This document shows positions 54,500-64,000 of a stretch of 64,000 nucleotides of DNA, in pieces; position 1 is the first letter of the stretch, and every line of letters begins with the position of its first letter. The position numbers were made by a program, and so were the translations under genes. The stretch is taken from positions 56,010,683 through 56,074,682 of the forward strand of contig CM065377.1 of NCBI GenBank assembly GCA_033060915.1, written 5' to 3'. The DNA comes from Euryodendron excelsum (Eukaryota; Streptophyta; Magnoliopsida; Ericales; Pentaphylacaceae). The notes under the pieces were generated by a model. The model had not been told where the DNA came from. It saw nothing but the letters and a program-made list of their open reading frames with translations, and ran no database searches.

Positions 54500-56920
54500 A
54501 TATCATAGTCTTGGATCTTCCAAAAACCGTTTTCAAAATTGTTTTTTAAAACGTTTTCAAACTTGTTTTCAAAATTGCATCAAAATCTCTTTTTCAAAAA
54601 CTTGTTTTCAAAATCACAATTCTAGGGTGATTCTAGCCTTTCCATGGCTAAGGTTGCTTTAGGAAAGTGTTATATTAAAAGTGACCATTTGGTCTATATT
54701 TTCAAACCTTATTTTCAAAACCACTTTCTTAAAGTGGTTCTAGCTCTCTTATGGCTAGAATCGCTTTAGGAGAGTGAGATGTTTTTATAATTTCCAAAGA
54801 CTCTCTCTTCAAAAATCTCTTCCTAAAAATCTCTTTTTCAACATACTTTTCTAAAATTCTCCTCTCCAAAATTGTTTTTAAAAACTCCCTTCCAAAATCT
54901 ATTTTTCAAAATATCCCTTTTTCAACTCCTTTTCAAAACTCCTTCTCTTTAAAATCTCTTTCTAAAAACACTCCCTAGATTCACCTTCCTAAAAACTTTC
55001 TCCAAAAACCATTCTAAAAAACTCTCTTTCTAAAATCTTCCTTCTAGAAATTTCCTCTCTAGGACTTTCCTTCTAAAATTTTCGTTTCTAAAACCATACT
55101 TTCCAAAAACTCCTTCTTTCCGAAAATCTTTCCAAAAACTCCCTCTCCAAATTCACTTTCCAAAAACTCCTCCCTAGAATTCCCTTCTAGAAAACCTTTG
55201 TTTCCAAAAACGCACTTTCCAAAAACTCTTTCCTTAGAAGCCTAAGTTAAGCCCTAGAACTAGCAATTAGGAAACCCTAATTTTCTTCCCAAAAACATGG
55301 TTTTCAAACTTTGCCCCAAACCTAGATTTCCAAAACCTCTTGTTTTCACATCTGAATGATACACGTTTTCAAAACCTATTTTCTACATCAAAACTACAAT
55401 TTTCCAAATCTAGGGTTTCTAGAATTTCCCTTTCCAATTCAAATCTCCCCGTTTAGGAAACTAGATGCTATCCTCCGTTTTTGGAAACAAAATCAGACCT
55501 TTGCTTTTAGAAACCAAATCCGATCCCTTCCTAATTCAACTCCTTCCTAATTTTCTACTTTCCTAAACCATAAGTTTCCTAAATTTAAACTCTAAATCTT
55601 TCTTTAAATTTCAAAATACGAATCTTTCTTAATTCAAATCCTTCCTAAACTTCCACTTTCCTAAACCCTAAGTTTCCAAAAACTTAAACATAAAAATCTT
55701 TCCTAATTCAACCCCCTTTCCAAATCTTAACTTTCCAAATTCAAGCTTTTAAACATTTCCTAAATTCAAACTTTTCTTAATTTCAAGATTTTCTAAAACT
55801 CTAAAACTTTCTAAAATCTTAAATCTTTCCAAACTCTAAAACTTTCTAAATCTTAAACTTTCCAAAGTTCAAATCTTTTCAAATCCAAAGTTTCCTAAAT
55901 TCAAAACTTTCTGAAGTTAAATCTTTCTAAACTTCCAAGCTTTCTAAGTTCTAAATCTTTCCAAAACTTCAACATCTTTCCAAATCCAAAACTTTCCTAT
56001 GGAGCTTTTTTAATTCAAAACTTTCTAAACTCAAAGCTTTCTTAATTCAAAACTTTTCCTTTCTTAATTCAAACATTTCCTAAACTGGAAACTTTCTTTT
56101 TTCAAACCTTTCCCAAAACAAAACTTTCTTATTTTCAAAACTTCTTTGTTTTCAAAGCTTTCCAAATTCAAAACTTCCCTTTTTCAAAACATTTCTAAAA
56201 TTCAAAACTTTTCAATTTTCAAAACTTCCCTAAGTCGAAACTTTCCTAATTTCAAAACCTTCCAAAAATGACACTTTCCTAAATCGAACATTTCCTAATT
56301 CAAACATTTCTTAAATCCAATCTTTCTTAAACTCTTGAGTCTTTCCTAAGTCTCATCTTTCCTAAATCTAGATTTCCTGAACCTCCATCTTTCCAAAACC
56401 AAGTCTTTCCAAAAATCAATCTTTTCAAATCAAAGTCCAATCTTCTTCTCAATTTCAACTTCTAATCTCCTTTTCTAATCTCAAATCAAATCCAATTTTC
56501 AATTCAATCTCTTTCTTCCAATCCAATCTCTCTCTTCAAATAAACCTCTTTTCAATCGGACTCCCGTCCGAACTACGACTGACCTGATTCCCCCAAAGGG
56601 ATACGTAGGCAACCTTTATAGGTGCGGTCACAATATTTTTCAAACTTTCAATTCCACCCTCATGGGTGCAGTTTCCAAAATCTTTTCAAATCTCAAATTC
56701 TAATCTATTTTCAAACTCCCAATTTCAAAATTTTTATTTTCAAATTTCTATTTCCAAATTTTCAAACTTTCTAATTTCAATTCCATGTCTTCAAATCTAT
56801 TTTCAAATCAAATCAATTTCAAATCAATCTCTTTTCAAATCTATTTTTCCATTCTCTTATTTTACACTTGCATATCATGCATCATATTTTTCAAACATTG
56901 TTTTTCAAAGTGGATAGGAT
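54500..56920 (+). repeat. Degenerate CTTTCCAAA / TTTTCAAA repeat block
   Basis: 2.4 kb of short degenerate words (TTTCCAAA, CTTTCTAAA, TTTTCAAAAC), almost G-free on this strand. A short ordinary segment (about 56570-56660) interrupts it. Confidence 0.8.
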
Positions 56921-59315
56921 TGGACATGGGTTAATTAAAGACTCTCGTAGATGAATCTAGGGTAGATTGACATGTAGGTACCGAAAGGGCGGGGTAGGGT
57001 GATGGCTTAGTGCATCTTCCCTACACGTAACCAACCTCCGAACTTAGATCACTGTTTTCAAAGACCAAAAGGAGTCATTTTTCAAAAAGGGCTAAATATT
57101 TTCCAAAGGTTGCCAAACAACCTGTTTTCCTAAAAAACCCTCTTTTGAGGAGATATTTTCAAAATCGTTTTCCAAAACCCTAAGTGTAGTCTTCGAATTA
57201 TTCTTAGTTTTTTTTAGGTGACCTAACTCACCTTAATCAAGTTAGGTGGCGACTCCGAATCTTTTTCAAAAGCCCTTTATTCAAATCAATTTTCAATTCA
57301 AACCTAGTCGCACTTATTCTTTTAGGAGGGTGAGTTCTAACGAGAGAGTACAGCATTTTTCCCACTTGTGTGTGTATTCATCGAGTGCGAAAAATCTGGG
57401 CGCAACATCTAGCACCGGACGTTGTGTCGAAAGGCGAGCAGATTAGCGCCCTAGAAAGAGTCAGACTCCACAGCACAAGACTAGGGCGAAGGCTGGTCAA
57501 CAACAGAAAGATTGGGAAAAATTGTTCAATGAAAAGCTGGAGGATAAGAAGCAGCATTCCAAAGACTGCACTACCCAGGACATAATTAAAAAAGCCCTGG
57601 ACCATATTGCATCCACACCATTCACAAAGGAGGTTGAGTCCCGCCAACCACCACGTAAGTTCACGCCACCAAAGTTCACTCCATATGATGGAAAGGCTGA
57701 CTCAGTCAATCATGTTCGACAATATAAACAAATGATGGCGCTATGGGGTGGAGACCAATCCTTGATGTGCCGAATTTTTCCCTCTAGCCTAGGGGACGTG
57801 GCCCTACGATGGTTCGACAGGTTGCCATCCAGGTCGGTGTCAAACTGAAGGCAACTTGTCAAGCTTTTTACTGCTCGTTTCATAGCTAATCGTATGTAAC
57901 CCAAAGAAGTCCATTTCCTACTAAATCTACCGAAGAATGAGGGAGAAGGATTATGGGCATACGCAAGACGCTACTGCAGGGCTTATAACGAGATTGACGA
58001 ATGCAGCGAGCAACTAGCTATAACCCAATTCAAGATCGACTTGCCCAAGGAGCACCACTTGTGGCAATCCTTAATGAAGAAGCCGACCCTCACCGTACAA
58101 GAGTTGATGTCCAGAATCGAGCGATACGCCCAATTGGACGAAGACGTACCTCAACTGGTTCCGAAGAAGGTCGGCTTCGTTGCTGAAAGGACAAACAGAA
58201 GAGATGCCAAGAAGCCTCGGCGAGAAGACAACAACAACCGAGGCAAGAAGGCGAATGATAGAGTCTACACAGTCTTCAAAGATACCACTAACAAAATCTT
58301 ACCCCAGATTTGCGACAAGCTCTTTTTCAAATGGCCCCCAAAGCTGGGAGGAGACCCAGCAACCCGAGATCAGAAGAAATTCTGCTCTTATCATCAGAAG
58401 AAAGGGCATCAGACAGAACAGTGCCGGCATCTCAAAAACCACTTGGAAGACTTAGCCAAGGCTGGTCATCTCGACTAGTATATTGATCGGGAAAAGACAA
58501 AATGCGAGGCCGAGCAACCACGACAAGAAGTTGTCCCACAGAAGAAGAACGAAGCAAGACCGGTCTGAGTGATCAACGTGCTATGGTTCAACTGAATCAA
58601 AAGCTGTTGACCCACACCGATGTTAGGCTGAGATACAGAAGGTTACGCACTTGAGGGAGGTAATGCAGATACAACCTCTGTCCAAAAAGATTAAGGTCGG
58701 TAGTGACGTTGCGTCCATAACCTTCACTGATGAAGATCTCGTGGGGGTGTAAACCCCCCACAATGATGCCTTGGTTATGACATTGAGGATGGAAAATTGC
58801 AACGTGAGAAGACTGCTCATCGACCAAGGAAGCTCCTCCAAAGTCATGTACTACAACCTCTTCAAAAAATTGGAGCTAAAAGAGTCTGATCTCCAGCCAT
58901 CTCTCAACCCATTGGTCGGGTTCAGCTCAGACCCAATTTGGCCTTTGGGGAAGGTAATAATTCATGTGATTGGCGAGGGAATTACGTTGTAGACAGAGTT
59001 CTTAGTAGTCAATGTACCTGGTTGTACCTCATGAAGGCTATCCCATTGTCCTACTAGCAGCTAATCAAATTTCCTATCCCCAATAGAGTTAAAGAAATAA
59101 GAGGAGACCAAGTGGCCGCCAAACAGTATTTTCTAATGGCATGCACAATGAAGGTGAAAGCTGACAAGGTACAGATGATAGAATTGCATGAGGACACGCC
59201 TACTATCGACGATGTGGGGCAGACTCCAGAGAATAAAGCCATTGAAGAATTGAAGAAAATCCACATCAATCGGCAGGGTGAGAAGTATTTTGTCATCGGC
59301 ACATCCTTGTCTAGA

Positions 59316-60259
59316 TGACTCAGCCTCCAAATGTGTGTTCGAGAGATCCTAATTGTAGGATGGCATAGTAGTATAACTCGAAAGTACGAGATCGATCCAC
59401 AGGGAGCAGGTTACACAAAATCACAAGAACTAAAACACTTTTTTCAATTGCTCACAAAAACCCTATGACTTGCTTCTAAAAAGAAAAGAAAAATCTGTTT
59501 GTTTTGAGAATGTGTATTTATCTAAACTAATCTGAAATCAAGAATAATTAATTCAAAAAATATGTAGCTGTAAACTATTAGGAAAAAGGTCCCGGGATCA
59601 GCCGATCCAATCAATTGCGTCTTTTGAAATTTTGAAGGAGATAATTCGATAAGGCAAATCCTTCGACTACATCGCGAATCTCTGATTCGGAAGATTTAAC
59701 GATAAAAACAAAGGTTCTTCAAAACTTCAACTTCTAGAATAAATTAGGCTGTTTGAATCAAGAACGAGTACCATCGTTTCGTGCAGCGCATATATTGAAT
59801 ATAGATTCACGTATAAACGTTACCGAACATAATCAATCGTTCAGGTTTTCGAAAATTCTAGAACGAAGAGGAAGAAGAAGGAATAGCTAGAAGATTTAAT
59901 TTTACAACCAATAATATACCTCCTTCGTTCATCCAAGATATTCAATTGATCTTCACTTTTGATCCCGAGATAAAAATGTTTAGCTACTCATCTCTATAGT
60001 AAAAACACAATTTGCATAAAAGTAAATTAAATATATTGACTGCAAACTTGAAAATCTTATTACAAAAATCGCAAACAACTATGAAAACTCTACTAAAAAT
60101 AAGAATACTATATGTATCTACTGCTGCTACTCCTAAAACAATATAAAAACGCCAATCCTAAAATCTAACACCAACTCAAGCTTTTATATGCTTTCAAAAA
60201 TCTTTATATTCGCATATCCGTTCGAACGCCCGTGATGGCACTGGACAACCGTTCGGATA
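59316..60259 (+). mobile_element. Truncated LTR distantly related to solo LTRs A-C
   Basis: Starts TGACTCAGCCTCC, compare TGACTCGCTCC in B and C. It keeps the same order of landmarks: GAGATCGATCCACAGGGA near the start, GTTTAGCTACT in the middle, and a CG-rich CCGTTCGAACG...CCGTTCGGAT segment near the end (60219-60257). The A-C type 3' end (GTGTAATCA) is missing. The sequence passes directly into the seipin exon at about 60259, so its right part was lost. Confidence 0.5.
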
Positions 60260-60886
60260 TAGCAACCATATTGGAAATGTTAAAAAACTAACCAATAAAC
60301 GTATTTGAAACCCAATTGCTTTGATTACCAATCCAGCTAAAACAAAAAGGAAATTTGATGAAGACTCGTCAGTTTCGCCAGAACCCGATTCTACTGTTAC
60401 CGATTCATTGACTCTATCATCATTTGCCGTATTAACTATAGAATTCTCTTTAGTCTCTTCGTTCGCACTATGACTAGCTATTTCTGACCTGAGCCGAACC
60501 CGGAACGAATCAGATTTTTCATTTCCCTTCTCATTTTCCTTCAGATTCCGGGAAATTCTAAACTTTCTCTCCGCAGGAGTCGTAGCATCGAAACTTACTG
60601 AAGAATTAGGGTCTGAATTTTTCCCATCATTGCCGGAGGTGTCTTTGCGAATGTGGTGAGACCACGATCGCCGGCGCCGGAGGCCGGTGGGAGAGAGAAT
60701 TTCCAGCGAGGGCTTGGGTTTGAGGGACACATCAGCATTGGCTTCGAGCTGAGAAATCGACGAGGAGTTTGAAATGGATTGGTCTGGTTCGTTCTCGTCG
60801 ACGCAATCGTAGGAGGGGAATTCATCGAGAGCGTCGAAGAAATGATCGTCGTCGTCGTTGTTGGTGTTTGATTTGGAGTCTTCCAT
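60194..60886 (-). pseudogene. SEIPIN2/3-like N-terminal fragment
   Basis: Seipins shape ER-lipid droplet contacts and help package triacylglycerol. The frame begins MEDSKSNTNN and has FFDALDEFPSYDC, ERKFRISRNLKENEKGNEK and SSNFLFVLAGLVIKAIGFQI. It then has RLLVSFLTFPIWLLY, the segment leading into the first membrane helix of plant SEIPIN2/3. Homology stops at about residue 209 (60260). The last 20 residues come from LTR DNA with TTCGAACG motifs. The luminal core and second helix are missing, so no functional seipin can be made. It might be a broken gene or a fragment carried by duplication. Family call from recognised motifs, not an alignment. Confidence 0.7.
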
Positions 60887-61010
60887 TGACGAGAGAGATA
60901 TACGTTTACATATATGTATATACTTATGTATTGATATATGTATTTCTGTGCGTATATGCGAGAGTTTGGAGGTAGCCAGGTAGGGTTAGGGTTACGTTAC
61001 CATCGCAACA
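60887..61010 (-). promoter_or_regulatory. Upstream region of the seipin fragment
   Basis: Contains TA-rich stretches (ATATATGTATATAC near 60910) that could hold a TATA element. No precise site is assigned. Confidence 0.25.
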
Positions 61011-62787
61011 CGGAAGATTGGGGTAGATGGAGCAGAATTCGAAATTAATGGACCAAAGTTTGAATTGTGAAGTTGGATGTTACTATTTCCAGAACAAATG
61101 TTGCTGCTACAACGGAGGTGTACAACTATATGTTTCCTATAATAACTGTATTTTGCCGTGGAATCAGTCAAATATTCTCTGGCAATAGAACCTATGGTTT
61201 TATGATTTATCCATTTGGTACTTTTCATTTTGGTTTTGTTTTTCATGTTTTGTGAAACAAAAACAATTGTAAACCCCATCGTTTTTCATATTACTTTATT
61301 TTTCGTATGAAAACATTTCTCAAAAACTCAAAAGGATATTTTTTGAAAGTCACAAATTTTGAGAAGAACAAAATTTCAAAAACTATTTTAGAATTAGTTA
61401 CTAAGAGTAATCTTCAAGAGTTTTTGAAAACGAACAATAAAGTAAAAATTAAGTCCATAACCAATGGTGTGGCGATCACTATAGTTTAACATTTATAGTA
61501 AGTTATACAAGAAGAAAAAAATGACGGCTAATGCACAAGGTTCTGCTAGTACATGGTCGACTGACGAAAATTAGATATACATAGTTCTACTTTGAGTCGC
61601 GAGATATTATTTTAGTGTTTAAATGTATGATGCTCTTTTGCAATAAAATGACTATCAAATGTGCATTCAAATACTTAAATCATAATGAAGTCCCTCAACA
61701 AGTAGACTTGCCTCTCTTATTGACAAAACAAAGAATTCTTCAAAATCAAGGAAAAGAAATTTACTTTTGTACATTCTCAAGCTTGAACATGTTTAAATGG
61801 ACATGTGTTCCTAGACTGATGACTTCTTTAGCTAAGCTAATGACCAACCTAGAAAGAGAAATTATTTAGTGTTGTTGAATTGTGTCCTTATTTTTTCACT
61901 TATATGGGGGTAGATCTCACACCTTTTAGGTAGGGTATTTGACTTCACTTAACAGAAAAGGTCCCGTCACTATGTGAGTAGTGAAAAAATATGATATAAT
62001 ATTAATGGTCAATGGTTATAGAAAGCTTTCTTTGAACACCTAATCGCTTTAAGATCCGACAAGAAGCTTGATCTAACTTTATACATGATATCTAGATTGA
62101 GGAGCTTACATGTTGGTAGATGTTGGGTTCACTTACACAAATAGGTTTTATTTTGATTTGAGATGGATTCTTGGCTTTATTCCCTATCCAAAGAAGCAGA
62201 GAAGCAGAAGTAGTAGCAGTAGCACATAAGCTAGATTCTTGAGATTTTGTGTAGTGTTGATACTCCTTTGGATTAGTTTATTTAACTATTACATAGATTT
62301 TTTTTTTTTTTTTGGTCTACTACCTTTTTTTAATCAAAATTTAAATTTTATACCTTTTATTAACTTTTAGGTCATTTTTTATGAAAAACCAAGAGAAATT
62401 AATGAAAATCGATAAACTACTTAAATAAGTCGGTCTATAAATTGATCCAAATGAGTTCATCTAATCTAAAACCAACTGGAAGTCCCTCTGGACTGAATTA
62501 TGCCAAACTAACATTTTAAACTGATCCAAACGATCAAACCAAACTCACATTAATTTGGTGCTTCATTAGATATTTCCATACTGACAATTGAATTATAAAA
62601 TATATATCATGTGAAATCCATATGACTAAATGAATCCTAGCCTTCATACAATTGGGCAGATTAAGATCAAGCCCCCTACACTTGGGCCTGCTCAGTCTAA
62701 GGTTCAAGTTGTAAGTGAGCTGCCAAACGAACATTGGGCAGATTCTCGATGTATATAACCTAGTTTATTCATCATACATGATACAAC
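61011..62787. other. Intergenic DNA, nothing recognised
   Basis: AT-rich with short open frames on both strands that resemble nothing I know. A poly(T) run occurs near 62300. Confidence 0.5.
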
Positions 62788-63151
62788 CAAATACTCACAT
62801 TTAAAATTTGTTTGATATAGTTTTTTCGTTTAATTGTTTTTAAGTTTATAAGTAAAAAAATTAAGTTTTTTTTGACTTTTTTAATTTTTTATTTTTACTA
62901 TTTTGCTTATCTTTAGCTAAAGCAAAACCAACAAAGTAAAAAAATTAAGAAAAACTTAATTTTTTTACTTGTAACCTTGAAAAAAAATTTAACAAATAAA
63001 CTGTACCAAAGGCTACTTGCTATCCTCACCTACCCTTCTCCTTAAGCTTCCTTATGATCGGACCATGATCCATCTCTGTTGGTAGAGAAGAAAATCACTT
63101 CCGGTCAACTGAACATTGAAGCATTCAAAGTAAGCTGATGTTATAAATGAC

Positions 63152-63313
63152 ATAGAGTTTTCAATAGCAAATGACGACTACGTCCGCCAGGGAGAACGAA
63201 AATTTATGGAACAAATGGAGAAATTGTCAAACACAGACTTTGTTGAATTCGTTGATCCCATGTCACATTATTTGAAGACTTTTCTCTCTAATTTGGGTAA
63301 CCCTAATAGGTGA
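63152..63313 (+). other. Exon-like reading frame of unknown function, intact copy
   Basis: Open frame IEFSIANDDYVRQGERKFME, then KLSNTDFVEFVDPMSHYLKT, ending NPNR before TGA. The ATG of copy 1 is ATA here. AATAG/GTGACT at its end could be a splice donor. Not recognised. Confidence 0.3.
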
Positions 63314-63632
63314 CTACCATATCAAAAATTTTAATGAATTGACAACATAGTCCTCGAAATCAATTTCTCTAGAAACCTTCAAATGGTATTTTTGTAAAAT
63401 ACAAAAATACCACAAAATTGCCATGGGAACAAACAGGTTGCCCTGGCAATAGTAGGGTAGAGTAATTTTTCATGAAGGCAGAATTCATTAAATCATCAAA
63501 TGCAAGGCGGTGGTTAGACATACAAAATAATAATAATAATAATAAATCCTATTTCTAGAACTCTTTAACTTAGAATATTAGTAGCCAACAGGACTGGCTT
63601 CCAAGCTCATAAATTATAAGTTTTTCAACCAA

Positions 63633-63760
63633 CTGGGGCTAGTTCAGTTGATTAGAGTTTTTAATTTTTTTTTAGAAGGTCAGGAGTTTGAACTCCCTTT
63701 TTCAGATCTTCTTTTTGGCTTCAGCCCTTTTTATAATCTTTTCTAATGAACCAAAAAAAT
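63633..63760 (+). mobile_element. tRNA-derived SINE, copy 2
   Basis: A box GGGCTAGTTCAGTTGATTAG, B box GGTCAGGAGTTTGAACTCCC, then an A-rich tail. Flanking ATAAATTATAAGTTTT (about 63609) and ATAAATTATAAGCTTT (about 63763) look like a 16-bp target duplication with one mismatch. Nine bases between the left repeat and the head are unexplained. Confidence 0.6.
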
Positions 63761-64000
63761 AAATAAATTATAAGCTTTCACACACCAAAAATCTCCTTTC
63801 GGTTTGGTGAGGGGAAAGGAAAAGTCAGTGAAGAAAATAAAATTATTACAAAGAAATACACCAAGAAATTAAGTCATCAAGCAAAGTTGATAAGTCAAAG
63901 GAAAGGTCTTAATTTGTTACTTTATTGTTTTTTCCTATTATTTTTTCCTCTTTTGCAAAACTAAAAAGAGAAAAATAACCACTTTTTCTGTGATTTCCCT

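Larger units (their letters stand above)
52280..57407 (+). mobile_element. 5.1-kb TG...CA insertion, probable giant (Ogre-like) solo LTR
   Basis: Starts TGTAAGCACCCCA and ends GGGCGCAACA. It is flanked by a perfect 5-bp duplication TCTAG (52275-52279 and 57408-57412) inside gypsy gag. No terminal direct repeats and no protein domain were found. An internal TATAAATA at 53908-53915 fits an LTR promoter. It holds three repeat blocks: a 28-29-bp array, a roughly 125-180-bp array and a 2.4-kb CTTTCC-AAA pyrimidine-rich block. LTRs near 5 kb are known for Ogre elements of the Tat lineage; assignment to that group is an inference. A coding-less LARD-type element is the alternative. Confidence 0.7.
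51143..59315 (+). mobile_element. Ty3/gypsy (Tat-type) element, 5' part only
   Basis: A 5' LTR (51143-51747) is followed by the primer site TGGCGCCGTCTGTGGGAA. Gag and protease relics then run to 59315. Gag is interrupted by a 5.1-kb insertion (52280-57407). Reverse transcriptase, integrase and the 3' LTR are absent; at 59316 the sequence changes to a truncated LTR of another family. The primer site and the protease type (LLIDQGSSSKVMYYNLFKKL) are characteristic of the Tat lineage of plant Ty3/gypsy elements. Defective. Confidence 0.82.
51781..59318 (+). pseudogene. Gypsy gag-protease (broken, interrupted)
   Basis: The frame starts MSTNAQMGRGENHTELGN. After the insertion Gag resumes with QQQKDWEKLFNEKLEDK and FTPPKFTPYDGKADSVNHVR, then MALWGGDQSLMCRIFPSSL and ALRWFDRLPSRS (to 57848). 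A stop follows, then DLPKEHHLWQSLMKKPTLTV, and a zinc-knuckle-like CSYHQKKGHQTEQCRHLKNH (about 58383). Protease: ALVMTLRMENCNVRRLLIDQ and GSSSKVMYYNLFKKLELKE, then PLVGFSSDPIWPLG. The linker runs to VIGTSLSR at 59318. Several stops and shifts. Confidence 0.82.
62788..64000 (+). repeat. Segmental direct repeat, copy 2
   Basis: Matches 1-1137 in the same orientation and runs off the window end. It retains about 84 bp (63547-63632) absent from copy 1, which includes the left flank of the SINE. Confidence 0.85.

Noticed and set aside
57244..57262. TGGCGACTCC as a primer binding site marking an internal LTR border at 57245
   Set aside because: The TCTAG duplication places the true right end at 57407, so this motif lies inside the insertion.
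61307..61869. Two short open frames downstream of the seipin fragment
   Set aside because: No recognisable motif, no splice context, AT-rich composition; likely chance.

Overview
This is nuclear DNA from a eudicot plant. The evidence is a spliced LRR/malectin receptor kinase gene with the plant-specific 72-nt LRR exon pattern, GT-AG introns, Ty1/copia elements with tRNA-Met primer sites, a Ty3/gypsy Tat-type element, a LINE, tRNA-derived SINEs and MITEs. No bacterial-style gene is present. I cannot name the species.

The main gene is a complete LRR-VIII-2 class receptor-like kinase on the + strand, 12788 to 48052. I assembled 24 exons by reading splice sites. They sum to 3105 nt (1034 residues plus stop) with every junction in phase. 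Product order: signal peptide, about 11 LRR units, malectin domain, one membrane helix, RD-type Ser/Thr kinase. The second host gene is the N-terminal part of a SEIPIN2/3-like lipid-droplet protein on the - strand (60886 to about 60259). It is cut off where it meets retrotransposon DNA. An RKF1-type kinase beside a seipin recalls Arabidopsis At1g29720-At1g29760.

Layout: 1-1137, a block repeated at 62788-64000, suggesting a tandem segmental duplication with a period near 62.8 kb. 2666-10751, copia element 1 with solo LTR A inside its RNase H region. 10757-12787, kinase gene promoter. 12788-12881, exon 1. 12882-35190, a 22.3-kb first intron, about 88% transposon: copia 2 (with solo LTRs B and C nested in its gag), copia 3, a 5'-truncated antisense LINE, and an antisense gag-only copia derivative. 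35191-48052, exons 2-24, with a solo LTR in intron 13 and a long-TIR Mutator-like MITE in intron 16. 49240-51142, AT-rich DNA. 51143-59315, a Tat-type gypsy element interrupted by a 5.1-kb TG...CA insertion that looks like a giant Ogre-like solo LTR. 59316-60259, a truncated LTR fused to the seipin exon. 61000-62787, nothing recognised.

All retroelement coding regions carry stops or frameshifts; the kinase gene does not. The most unusual pattern is a CG-rich palindromic motif (CCGTTCGAACG and variants). It recurs in LTRs of unrelated element families, and in the A/B/C solo-LTR family it is replaced in place by other palindromic modules. All coordinates and junctions were read by eye; no alignment or database search was run.
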